A stretch of 48,047 nucleotides of DNA, from contig CANAZK010000003.1 in the NCBI GenBank assembly GCA_947366105.1, forward strand, positions 1 through 48,047. Direction: 5' to 3'. The notes under the pieces were generated by a model that ran no database searches, was not told the DNA's origin, and saw only the letters and a list, made by a program, of their open reading frames with translations. Source of the stretch: an uncultured Lachnospiraceae bacterium. Its GTDB lineage: Bacteria > Bacillota > Clostridia > Lachnospirales > Lachnospiraceae. This document shows positions 8,302-16,625 of the stretch, piece after piece. The position numbers and the translations under genes were made by a program. Within the stretch, counting starts at the first letter, position 1, and every line of letters starts with the position of its first letter.

Positions 8302-8897
8302 GCCAATTCCTCCGTCTGTTCAATGCTTTTTTTCATTTCCCTCACCACTAAAATAATTAAAATAATGAATCCAATTATCCAAATTGTCATATATTCCATT
8401 TCATATAGTATTGGAAAAATGCTCCGCGCAAAAAAATTCATTCCACTAACACCGACAGCAATCCCCATACATATATACAGCGATTCCATCCCATGTACCC
8501 TCCTTGTCGTCCATAATCCAATGAAAACCGTCAGCATATAAGGTACTAATACATACAATCCTCCTTGAAAAACAGTTGCAAGATTATGCACTGCACACAC
8601 AGGAATTAGAAACATTAATAAGAGCAGATGAGATATTCCCAAAATTCCCATTCGAGCAAGTACAACACTTTTTAGTGAAAAACGAGCTGTCACTTTCTCC
8701 ATAAAGCAGCCGTATACAAGCGCTATTCCAAAAGTAAAACTAAAAATGCCCCATACATACTTAGGAATATATCCCAACTGCGCCATTACAAAAGATAGAT
8801 TACTAATTTCAGTCCGCGGCAATTTTTTCAAAAATTCCTCTTTTCGCGTTGGCGCTTCAAAAACTTTCCTTAATTCTTTTCTTAAATTCGGCTTCAT
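8286..8897 (-). CDS. Five-helix membrane protein of sigma/ABC operon
   Basis: The product has 203 residues. The cytoplasmic N-terminus is charged (MKPNLRKELRKVFEAPTRKE) and is followed by about five membrane segments. It overlaps the upstream sigma gene by ATGA and the downstream ATPase by 16 bases, so the four genes form one translationally coupled operon. Similar proteins occur between a sigma-70-type regulator and an ABC-2 transporter in Lachnospiraceae. By position it may act as membrane anti-sigma partner or transporter accessory. No named domain was recognised. Confidence 0.7.
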   Translation of the reverse strand: MKPNLRKELRKVFEAPTRKEEFLKKLPRTEISNLSFVMAQLGYIPKYVWGIFSFTFGIALVYGCFMEKVTARFSLKSVVLARMGILGISHLLLLMFLIPVCAVHNLATVFQGGLYVLVPYMLTVFIGLWTTRRVHGMESLYICMGIAVGVSGMNFFARSIFPILYEMEYMTIWIIGFIILIILVVREMKKSIEQTEELAWSLS

Positions 8898-9345
8898 GCA
8901 AAATCCTCCTCTCCCAATACATTTTTCAGCTTTTTTAATATTTTCAAAGTCTTTCGATAAAGAGAAAATCTAGATATATTCAAAATACTGCAAATATCGG
9001 ATACCGGCACTTCATTTACATACCTTAAAAGCAATAATTCCTGTTCTTCTTTTGCAAGACGAGATACAGCTTCTTTCACTGCAATACTTACGAGTATCTC
9101 ATCTTCCTTATCTTCTATCAAAGGCTCATCTTCCAATCGTTCTACTTGTTTAGCACGATATGTATCAATACATAAATTGTGTGCAATTGTATATAAATAC
9201 CTTATTTTTTCCCCATTTCACAATAATTGCTATTTTCTAGAAAGCGAAGGAAGGTTTCTTGTGTAACATCTTCTGCAATCTGTTGATGATGCAGCTTAAA
9301 ATAGCAGTAACGGTATATTTTATCGTATTGTTCATCAAAATCCAT
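8894..9345 (-). pseudogene. Sigma-70 family (ECF-like) sigma factor, 1-base frameshift
   Basis: From ATG 9345 the frame reads MDFDEQYDKIYRYCYFKLHH then QQIAEDVTQETFLRFLEN, the sigma region 2 start, and hits a stop at GKK*. One frame over, reading continues as IRYLYTIAHNLCIDTYRAKQ (region 2) and then EAVSRLAKEEQELLLLRYVN with SDICSILNISRFSLYRK, the region 4 helix-turn-helix. The break is at a run of six A on the minus strand (T run 9205-9210). A seventh A would restore ...MGKKIRYLY.... It may be a true mutation, a phase-variable tract or an assembly error. As it stands, only the C-terminal 80 residues (from a start near 9136) could be made. Confidence 0.8.
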
Positions 9346-9478
9346 ATGTATCCTCGAAACTTCCTTTCACTTTGATTAACGATTTGGACGGTTGTGATGT
9401 GCGGTTTATTCTAAAAAAACACCTGAAATTTATTTGGATTATGAACTATATCATATCCTTTCCCCACTCATCCGGGGA

Positions 9479-9495
9479 TAGTGTCAAAAACTACC
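9479..9495. repeat. 17-bp inverted repeat, right copy
   Basis: This is the exact reverse complement of 4531-4547. It stands in the non-coding gap between the broken sigma gene and the queT promoter, with no transposase gene beside it. Confidence 0.6.
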
Positions 9496-9528
9496 TAATT
9501 TTTATTTATTTTTTAAATTAATATATCC

Positions 9529-9557
9529 TTGATTTCCACCAAAAACCATGCTATACT
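9529..9557 (+). promoter_or_regulatory. Promoter of queT leader
   Basis: TTGATT (9529-9534), a 17-base spacer and TATACT (9552-9557) form a good SigA-type promoter. Transcription should start near 9564, exactly where the structured leader begins. Confidence 0.65.
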
Positions 9558-9563
9558 TTCATT

Positions 9564-9716
9564 TGTTGCAAGCCTACAAAAACCAAGGTCTTATTGGGCT
9601 TGCCGCCGATTCCCGGCGTTACGGGAAGACAGCGAAGACATCCGCCGGATATCTTTGCTGCCCGCTAAGGCGCGTGTGTTCGAGACCTTCCACACGTAAA
9701 ACAAAACTAAAGGAGA
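9564..9716 (+). promoter_or_regulatory. Structured 5' leader of queT, candidate preQ1-type riboswitch
   Basis: The leader between promoter and ribosome site folds into successive stems: GCAAGCC/GGCTTGC, TTCCCG/CGGGAA, and a long stem CAGCGAAGA...TCTTTGCTG closed by ATCC/GGAT. Last comes CGTGTG/CACACG with a 12-base loop. The last loop contains CCTT, which can pair with AAGG of the ribosome site AAAGGAG just downstream. The A-rich linker (GTAAAACAAAACTAAAGG) resembles the preQ1-I H-type pseudoknot plan. Regulation of queT by preQ1 is common in Firmicutes. The class assignment is inference; the stems and the pairing with the ribosome site are visible. Confidence 0.5.
9655..9702 (+). repeat. 48-bp direct repeat, copy 2 (inside queT leader)
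   Basis: This copy shares 47 of 48 bases with 5783-5830 in the same orientation. Here it forms the 3' hairpin of the queT leader and is followed by the A-rich linker and ribosome site. The 3.8 kb between the copies contains the decayed nuclease and sigma/ABC genes. Confidence 0.8.
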
Positions 9717-9723
9717 ATTGAAT

Positions 9724-10218
9724 ATGAAGAATCAAAAGGTATTATTTATGGTGCAGGCGGCAATGATTGCTGCCATTTATGTGGTGCTGACAATGATGTT
9801 CGCACCGTTTGGCTTCGGAGAAATACAAATCCGAATTTCGGAGGCATTAACAGTCCTCCCGTTTTTCACACCCGCGGCTATTCCCGGATTATTTATCGGA
9901 TGTCTGCTTGGTAATATCCTCGGCGGCGCTATACTGCCGGATATCATCTTCGGAAGTCTTGCAACCCTCATTGGAGCATGCTTTACTTACATGCTGAGAA
10001 AGCGCAGTAAATACACAGCGCCTCTCCCGCCAATTATTACAAATACGGTAATTGTACCGTTTATTCTTGCATACGGATACGGCGTTCCGCTTCCAATTCC
10101 GTTCATGATGCTGACAGTCGGAATCGGAGAAATTATCTCCTGCGGAGTCCTCGGAATCGTTATTTTAACTGCACTGGATAGATACAGCTATAAAATATTT
10201 CAGAAAAAAACAGCTTAA
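9724..10218 (+). CDS. queT: QueT family queuosine-precursor transporter (ECF S component)
   Basis: The start is ATG 9724, with AGGAG about 8 nt upstream. The product has 164 residues and five to six membrane segments. Family landmarks include the N-terminal AAMIAAIYVVLTMMF and FGEIQIRISEALTVLPFFTP, followed by GLFIGCLLGNILGG. QueT proteins are substrate-binding S components that work with a shared energy-coupling module to import preQ1 or preQ0 for queuosine tRNA modification. The gene has its own promoter, a structured leader, and a terminator immediately after the stop, so it is a single-gene unit. No ECF ATPases lie nearby. Confidence 0.93.
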   Translation: MKNQKVLFMVQAAMIAAIYVVLTMMFAPFGFGEIQIRISEALTVLPFFTPAAIPGLFIGCLLGNILGGAILPDIIFGSLATLIGACFTYMLRKRSKYTAPLPPIITNTVIVPFILAYGYGVPLPIPFMMLTVGIGEIISCGVLGIVILTALDRYSYKIFQKKTA

Positions 10219-10219
10219 T

Positions 10220-10265
10220 AAAAAGGTGTCCGCACAGTTTATCATAACTGCACGGACACCTTTTT
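10220..10265. terminator. Bidirectional intrinsic terminator
   Basis: AAAAAGGTGTCCG pairs perfectly with CGGACACCTTTTT around a partly paired loop. T runs flank both sides, so it can end both queT (plus) and the large gene ending at 10271 (minus). Confidence 0.92.
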
Positions 10266-10270
10266 CATCA

Positions 10271-12778
10271 TCATTTCACATATCCGATAAACGTTCCTTG
10301 GCTTCCTGTCGTTCTTTCTTCAACAACTCTGATAATTTCAGTCGGCTTACGCCCGGTTTCCGGGTTAATATAAGTGAATGTTGCATCATCATATCCTACA
10401 AGTAAAATAGCGCTGTCCCCGCCAGTCATTGCTATTACCGGAGTCCCCTTTCCAATAATGTAGCAAAGCTGCTCCATCGTACAGCCGGTCAGATCTACCG
10501 CCTCGCCGCCGGAATAGTCGTTTAATATATCAAACACAGATTTACCGCCTGCCAGCTCTCCCGCCGCGTCTACATTCTTTCCTTCATAAACCAGCGCCTG
10601 ACGCAGACATGCCGCCACCGAGCTTTCTCCTTCATTTACGGAAAATGCGGAAGCTCCTTCCAAACTGTAACGGAGCTGACGGTTTCCTCTCTCCCACAGC
10701 TTAGTCTGATCCGCCGTAACAACAACTCCTCGTACTCCGTCCGCCGCCTGAATGGCAGTCCCCGCTCTATCATAGATTCCCTGCAGCCTTCCATGACCAT
10801 ATACATAGTAGCCGGCAGATGCCTCCTTCTGCTCAAATGCAATGGTGGCAGGCTTCTCTAAAAGCATCTGCTTAGGCTTAAGAAGTTTCGGATTACTGTC
10901 ATCAATCCCGCCTGAAACCTTCAGGCGTACCTGTCTTCCCTTTGTGTCACTGGTGAAAGTCTCCGTCTCGACGGACTGCTCCTTTTCTTCCTTATTATTC
11001 GTTATATAATCCTGGGAAGTATTCACATATGCCGCTCCGCTCTTCTGCACCCGGTTCATGGTAATCATATTTCCCTCAATCATAGCGTCTATTATATAGA
11101 CCCCCTCTGACTGATATGATTTTGCAACTTCATTCTTGCTGTTACGTATTTCCAGTTTGTAAAGCGGTATGACGCTCTGACCGGAAGTTGTTTTACCCAC
11201 GTCCGCCTTCTTTCCGATGCCATAAACCGCATCTCCCTGCACAAAACCAAGAGGACGTATTATTTCATCACTGCCCGCAGTCACTGTATAGCTTTCTCCT
11301 GAGTCAAAATTCCATACCTCTAAGCTTGCCGACTGTGTAACCGCGCTTTCCAACTGATATGCAATATGGGTACCATCCTCTGACGCAGCATACTGCCCCG
11401 TCTCAAGCTTTTCGGCCAAAACCACCTTATCCTGACTCTCCAAATCTATCTGATAAAGCGTACCTTCAAGCATCGCATACAGCATGTTCCGCGGTCGGCT
11501 GTAATAAATAAGCTGATTCAAATTGCGCCAGGCAATTTCCGCCGAATTTCTACTTGGAATAAACGCCTTTTCCTCCACATAATTATCTGCAATATTAAAA
11601 TAATAAATAGCCGCTCCCACTTGTCCTTCGTGAACCCCCCGGTTCATATAACCATATACGGCAAAAGTGGTATTTCCCTGCTTGTCCATGTCAAGCAGAC
11701 GCACCCAGTGATTGTCATTCAAATTACGCAGATCGTTGTTTTCTGCCTCGGCAAAACTGAAAACAAGTGAAATCTTATTTCCCTTCCTGTTATAATTCCA
11801 AACTTCACGCTCCTGAACGAAAGAAATGCTTTCGCCCGAGTCATTTGCAAGAAATTCTACATCCTCCTCCGCAGTTCCAAGTACAATGCCTTTTTTGTCA
11901 AAGTCCTTCCGAGTCCCGGAAAACACCTGATTCATGGTTCGCTCATAATCTTCCAGCGATGCTTCTCCCTTTAAAAAACGCACCTTAAAGAATTCCCTGA
12001 CATTATATAAATCTTCCGTACCGGAATCATTCTTGCAATTCACCTGATATTTTAATAATACAGAAGTATATGTTCCATTACTTTCCTTAATCTCCCACCT
12101 GATGTCTCCCGCCATCTGCGGCGCTAGATTTCCCCAGCCAATCCGTTCCATGCCGGATGCCGGCGTGACTCTCTGCAGTCCATTTCCCTCAGCCGCATTT
12201 TCCATCATCATATGCGTTTTCAGTTCGTTCAAATCGTCTGCGCTCATTGCCCTATTATGAAAACTCTCGGCAAATTCAAGACATTGCTGTACATTAAACT
12301 CCGCCGCCCGAACAACCCGCATATAATAATAAACGCTGGTATCTCCATCTAATTCAAGAATGATACGCAGAACTTTCTCACTGCCGTCAGAAATGCTTTC
12401 GCCAAGCTCCAGATTCACCGTGTCCTTCACATCCTTCACGGAAGCTTTCTTATAGCTCTTTATACCGTCCAATGAAAATACCTCATAAGTGAGCGAATCA
12501 ATTTTTCCCAAATAGCCGCTGATATTTGCCTTCACGGAAGTTCCAACCGAAATCGGAAGCAGTGTGTCCCGCATAGCAGTGATGTTCATCTCCGCCGTGT
12601 ATCCGGAAAGATTGTTCACTTCATATCCTGACTCCTCGAAAGAAATCACCGGAAGCTCTGCCTGACCCATATCGGCAGTCATGTCCGCCGTCCCTTGATT
12701 CAAGACCATACTGAATCCCACAAGGGCAGCCACAAATACAAACAGCAGCACTACTCCTGTAACTATTCTCTTACCCAT
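10271..12778 (-). CDS. Large membrane-anchored protein with C-terminal C39-like (pseudo)peptidase domain
   Basis: The product has 835 residues. One N-terminal membrane segment (VTGVVLLFVFVAALVGFSMV) puts the rest outside the cell. The middle is beta-rich and propeller-like, with repeated WNxxxG and Y-x-Y blocks. The last ~130 residues resemble a C39/papain-like domain: SVAACLRQALVYEGKNVD for the Cys helix, GTPVIAMTGGDSAILLVGYD for the second half, then TYINPETG. The catalytic His expected just before the VGYD strand is Ser, so protease activity is doubtful. The ATG begins directly after the stop of the upstream methyltransferase, so the two are coupled. I recognise it as a conserved Lachnospiraceae protein without a known function. 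Confidence 0.75.
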   Translation of the reverse strand: MGKRIVTGVVLLFVFVAALVGFSMVLNQGTADMTADMGQAELPVISFEESGYEVNNLSGYTAEMNITAMRDTLLPISVGTSVKANISGYLGKIDSLTYEVFSLDGIKSYKKASVKDVKDTVNLELGESISDGSEKVLRIILELDGDTSVYYYMRVVRAAEFNVQQCLEFAESFHNRAMSADDLNELKTHMMMENAAEGNGLQRVTPASGMERIGWGNLAPQMAGDIRWEIKESNGTYTSVLLKYQVNCKNDSGTEDLYNVREFFKVRFLKGEASLEDYERTMNQVFSGTRKDFDKKGIVLGTAEEDVEFLANDSGESISFVQEREVWNYNRKGNKISLVFSFAEAENNDLRNLNDNHWVRLLDMDKQGNTTFAVYGYMNRGVHEGQVGAAIYYFNIADNYVEEKAFIPSRNSAEIAWRNLNQLIYYSRPRNMLYAMLEGTLYQIDLESQDKVVLAEKLETGQYAASEDGTHIAYQLESAVTQSASLEVWNFDSGESYTVTAGSDEIIRPLGFVQGDAVYGIGKKADVGKTTSGQSVIPLYKLEIRNSKNEVAKSYQSEGVYIIDAMIEGNMITMNRVQKSGAAYVNTSQDYITNNKEEKEQSVETETFTSDTKGRQVRLKVSGGIDDSNPKLLKPKQMLLEKPATIAFEQKEASAGYYVYGHGRLQGIYDRAGTAIQAADGVRGVVVTADQTKLWERGNRQLRYSLEGASAFSVNEGESSVAACLRQALVYEGKNVDAAGELAGGKSVFDILNDYSGGEAVDLTGCTMEQLCYIIGKGTPVIAMTGGDSAILLVGYDDATFTYINPETGRKPTEIIRVVEERTTGSQGTFIGYVK

Positions 12779-13930
12779 CTAAACTTCCCCTTTATCGCCT
12801 AACAATCCACCTATCATTGGTGAGATGTGTAAATGTTTCTCGCATTTTGTTATTATATCCTGATTTTTAGCTTTCTTTCCAGTCTTTACCGCACGAATAA
12901 GAATATTTTTCGGAGTATGCTCCATATCAATAAACTCCAGTATCTGTGCATCGTAGCCTTCCCTCTCAAGATACTCTGCACGAAGTGCGTCTGTTATAAG
13001 CGCCGCCACCCTTTCCTTAATCAGTCCGTATTTAAAAACCGGCGCAAGAGTCTCGTTCCAAATCTGTCCATTCAATTCATGCTGGCAGCACGGAACCGAC
13101 AAAATCACTTTCGCATTCCAGCCCACGGCTTTCGCAAGTGCAAAATCAGTCGCTGTGTCACAGGCATGGAGAGTCACAACCATATCCACTTCCTCAACAC
13201 CGGTATAATCCGCAATATTTCCCTCTAAAAATTTCAATTTCTCATAGCCGTATTTCTCGCTCAGACGGTTACACAAACAAATGACGTCCTTTTTCAAATC
13301 TAAACCGATAATACGGATATCATATTCTTTCAATTCATGCAGATAATAATACATTGCAAACGTAAGATAAGATTTACCGCATCCAAAGTCCAAGATCGTC
13401 ACTTCTTTATCCTTTGCAAGCTGCGGCAGAACATCCTCAATAAATTCCAAAAAGCGATTAATCTGACGAAATTTATCAAACCTGTTTTTTACAATCTTTC
13501 CTTCCGCTGTCATAACCCCCAGGTCACATAAAAACGGCACAGGAATTCCCTCCTGCAGAATGTAATTCTTCGTCCTGTTATGCGACAGATCTATCTCCTT
13601 AGATTCGCCTGTCCTGCCTTTCTTCTTAACCGTAACCTTGCCTTTCTTACTTACCAGCGCCGTATATTGATTCTGCTTTGTATCAAGCTGCAGCTGCCTG
13701 AATTCCTCCATCATCCTTGTAAGATATTCTATGGCCTCCGCTCTGTTATAGTTCTCATGAAACGCCTGATTATTCCGATAAGACTCACATTGAAACAAAA
13801 GCTCATTTTTCACAAGAACCGGACGTACCTTTATCTTTGTTGTTCCGGTCTTTTCCCTCGGATTGCTTAAAACAGCGCCGATAAAATCTATATGCAGACT
13901 TTTTTCCAAAATTGTTCTGATTTCTTCCAT
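12779..13930 (-). CDS. Class I SAM-dependent methyltransferase (Methyltransf_32-like)
   Basis: The product has 383 residues. An N-terminal accessory part (about 1-130) binds or recognises substrate. The SAM-binding motif I is VTILDFGCGKSYLTFAMYYY near residue 177, followed by IRIIGLDLKKDVI (motif II acidic) and VVTLHACDTATDFAL (motif IV-like). A cysteine pair at SVPCCQHELN completes the pattern of the Methyltransf_32 family. Substrates of these proteins are not established; RNA or small molecules are both possible. The stop is contiguous with the ATG of the downstream membrane-anchored protein. Confidence 0.8.
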   Translation of the reverse strand: MEEIRTILEKSLHIDFIGAVLSNPREKTGTTKIKVRPVLVKNELLFQCESYRNNQAFHENYNRAEAIEYLTRMMEEFRQLQLDTKQNQYTALVSKKGKVTVKKKGRTGESKEIDLSHNRTKNYILQEGIPVPFLCDLGVMTAEGKIVKNRFDKFRQINRFLEFIEDVLPQLAKDKEVTILDFGCGKSYLTFAMYYYLHELKEYDIRIIGLDLKKDVICLCNRLSEKYGYEKLKFLEGNIADYTGVEEVDMVVTLHACDTATDFALAKAVGWNAKVILSVPCCQHELNGQIWNETLAPVFKYGLIKERVAALITDALRAEYLEREGYDAQILEFIDMEHTPKNILIRAVKTGKKAKNQDIITKCEKHLHISPMIGGLLGDKGEV

Positions 13931-14039
13931 TATATAAACCTTCTCTGTTTGTTCATTTCTATTGCATTTATGTGTGATATATATTTTAATGCCAATTCAA
14001 CGGAAACGCAAGAAAGACCGGAAATATTTTTACACAGTT

Positions 14040-14065
14040 CGGGCGTGACTTACAAGCCACGCCCG
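14040..14065. terminator. Strong hairpin between kinase and methyltransferase genes
   Basis: CGGGCGTG pairs with CACGCCCG (8 bp, GC-rich, 10-base loop) directly after the histidine kinase stop. No real T run follows on either strand, so termination may be weak or the hairpin may protect the mRNA end. Confidence 0.45.
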
Positions 14066-14073
14066 GTTATCAG

Positions 14074-16614
14074 CTAAACTATCTCCTCCTTCGGTCTTAT
14101 CCGCGGAAATGTCACCGTCACCTTAAACAAATCCCCGTCTACATACAATTTGAATTCCCCGCCCTGCATCTGTGTCAGGTTCTGTGCAATGGAAAGTCCA
14201 AGTCCGCTTCCCTCAGTGCTTCTCGATACATCGCCTCTTATAAATCTTTCTGTCAATTCATCTGCCGTTATATTAAGCGGATATTCCGAAACATTCTTAA
14301 GCGAAAATACCACAAGACTTTTATCCATTGAAAGATCCGCGTAAACTCTGGTTCCCGGCATCGCATATTTTGCCGCATTATTATATATATTCTCAATGAC
14401 GCGCCACATACGCCTTCCGTCTACCCTTACAATGGCAGGCTCTTCCGGGACGTTGACAACTGCGGTAAGCCCTTTCTTTTCAAACTTCTCTGCAAATTCT
14501 CCGGTAGTCTGATGAATCATCTCAACTAAATTCAGATTAATAAATTCGAGATTAATATTTCCGGAACTGATTTTAGATGCCTCCACAACATCTTCCGTCA
14601 ATGTTTTAAGTCTCTGCGACTTTTGATCGAGAATATCCAAATATCTCTGAATCTTCGGATCTTCAAAGTTCTCTTGCTTTAAAAGACCCACATAATTGAT
14701 AATCGAAGTAAGAGGAGTCTTAATATCATGTGAAACGTTCGTAATCAAATCCGTCTTAAGTCTCTCATCCTTCAGACTCTTCTCAACTGCATTTTGAATG
14801 CCCTCGCCGATATGGTTGATCATCTCCGCCATGTCCCGGTTATCCCCTGACATTCCCTCCGTCGGAATCTTATACTCTGTATCCCCGGCGGCTATCCGCA
14901 TGACTCCTTTCTTAATCTTCCCCTTCTCAATATTAAGCTGCGCCATTTTTATCAATGCATACAGGTCAACTCCAAGCGCCATCAGCACAATGAATCCCGT
15001 CTGGGAAACCATCAGCAGATTCACAAAGAACAAGCCGCCCCCCAGCACCATACTTTTCGTAACTGCGCTTCTGTTGCTCCATAAATATTTCAATGCAAGA
15101 ACAAACCACCGTAAAATACTGTTTTTCCAAATCGTCCTCGCCTTAATCACTCTGACAAGGCTTAAATAAGCCGTGAGCACTGCGCAGCAGCTTATGCCGG
15201 CTGCCGTTCCTACCGCCGCCACGGCAGGCGCTGTGATTTTCCCATACTCAATTCCTTCCAAGTACCATGGGTTCCGGTCTCCGTAAAGTGCCTCGGCAAA
15301 TAACATCGTAAGAGCCCCCGTTATAGAAACCACGAGTATAAATGCCATAACGGCAAACCATATTTCCGTCTTCCATCTGTCAAAGAACATCAGCGCTACA
15401 TCTTCTCTATTATTAGAGCGTCCTGCAACTGCGGTCAGCCATACAACACAGATAAGGAAAATAACTGCGGAGTTTATTCCGATTATGATAACATTGTCTG
15501 CCCAAGGCATATATTTCATATACGCCTGGCTTTTTGTGTACAACGAATCCTGAATTGGATACTCTGTATCTACTGCCGCAATAAATTTGTAATTTAACGC
15601 CCCTGTCCCGGCATTCTCTACCATATGCTTCCAGTAAGGAAGTTCTACATTATCCAAGGACAAATTTGTCTTACACTCTGCAAGCGTCGGCGCCACAAAA
15701 ACATATCTTCCACTCTGCATCATAGCCTCAATAGATTTATCCGCCAAGTCGAAAGCCCCATACTCCTTCCGGTTGGTTTCTACTCTTCCGGTATCATAGT
15801 CAATATAAAGATAAGAAAGATTCGTTTCACCTTCACTATAATCTGCTGCGCTCCTTTTATATCTCCAGTAAGAATCAGAAAGCTGCCTATACACTTCGTC
15901 CATCTTCTCCAGTATCTCCGTCAGTCTTCCGTTCCACTCAGCAGATTCATTTGCAATCTCCAGCACTGTTTTCCCTGACACTGTGCGGAGATCGCTGTAT
16001 ATACGCCCCGTCTGCCAAATATTCTTATAAACTTCATTTCCATCTTTGTCAAGAACCGGTCCGTTAGGCACCTGTCCATACTCCTCCAGCTCATGAAGCA
16101 CATCTTCCGTTGACCATTCTTCCGTTTCCTCACTCGGGAATGTATAGCCCTGTTCTCTGCATTCCTTTACGAACTGCTCCGGAGCGGCATAGTTGTACTT
16201 TAACTCCCCGCTCGTCCGCTCGCACACAATAATGTTCTCTCTTTCCTCACCGCTGTACATATCAATCAGCTGCCTGAGCGTGTAACTAACCTCCCCTGGT
16301 CCCTCTGAAATTTCCCCGCTCTCATAAAACTTCTCCACATCCACAATCTGTTCCAGATTCAATTCTCCCTCGGTACACAGCAATTCCCTTAAACGAATCA
16401 GTTCCAAAACATCCACTGCTTTTTCTTCTAACTCGTCAGCAAAACCTTTCGTATCTTCAAATGCATACTTCTTCTCTCCCATAAGAAGCTCGCCGTAATT
16501 CTGCCCCGGATAAATAATCCCGATAAACAGACATATCGCAGCCGTAATAACTGAAACATGTGCGGCAAGCACCAAAATCCCTTTGCAAACTGCAGATTTA
16601 TACCATTTTTTCAT
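14074..16614 (-). CDS. Sensor histidine kinase, OmpR-system partner
   Basis: The product has 846 residues. A membrane segment near 10-32 is followed by a ~340-residue extracellular sensor. Four to five membrane segments lie between about 375 and 560. The HisKA box is DLITNVSHDIKTPLTSIINY with the phospho-accepting His. A HATPase domain follows with N box ENIYNNAAKYAMPG and G box GSGLGLSIAQNL. The large exposed domain suggests sensing of an envelope or external signal. It begins 11 bases after the response regulator stop, in the same operon. The signal is unknown. Confidence 0.93.
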   Translation of the reverse strand: MKKWYKSAVCKGILVLAAHVSVITAAICLFIGIIYPGQNYGELLMGEKKYAFEDTKGFADELEEKAVDVLELIRLRELLCTEGELNLEQIVDVEKFYESGEISEGPGEVSYTLRQLIDMYSGEERENIIVCERTSGELKYNYAAPEQFVKECREQGYTFPSEETEEWSTEDVLHELEEYGQVPNGPVLDKDGNEVYKNIWQTGRIYSDLRTVSGKTVLEIANESAEWNGRLTEILEKMDEVYRQLSDSYWRYKRSAADYSEGETNLSYLYIDYDTGRVETNRKEYGAFDLADKSIEAMMQSGRYVFVAPTLAECKTNLSLDNVELPYWKHMVENAGTGALNYKFIAAVDTEYPIQDSLYTKSQAYMKYMPWADNVIIIGINSAVIFLICVVWLTAVAGRSNNREDVALMFFDRWKTEIWFAVMAFILVVSITGALTMLFAEALYGDRNPWYLEGIEYGKITAPAVAAVGTAAGISCCAVLTAYLSLVRVIKARTIWKNSILRWFVLALKYLWSNRSAVTKSMVLGGGLFFVNLLMVSQTGFIVLMALGVDLYALIKMAQLNIEKGKIKKGVMRIAAGDTEYKIPTEGMSGDNRDMAEMINHIGEGIQNAVEKSLKDERLKTDLITNVSHDIKTPLTSIINYVGLLKQENFEDPKIQRYLDILDQKSQRLKTLTEDVVEASKISSGNINLEFINLNLVEMIHQTTGEFAEKFEKKGLTAVVNVPEEPAIVRVDGRRMWRVIENIYNNAAKYAMPGTRVYADLSMDKSLVVFSLKNVSEYPLNITADELTERFIRGDVSRSTEGSGLGLSIAQNLTQMQGGEFKLYVDGDLFKVTVTFPRIRPKEEIV

Positions 16615-16625
16615 AAAGCTCCCTT

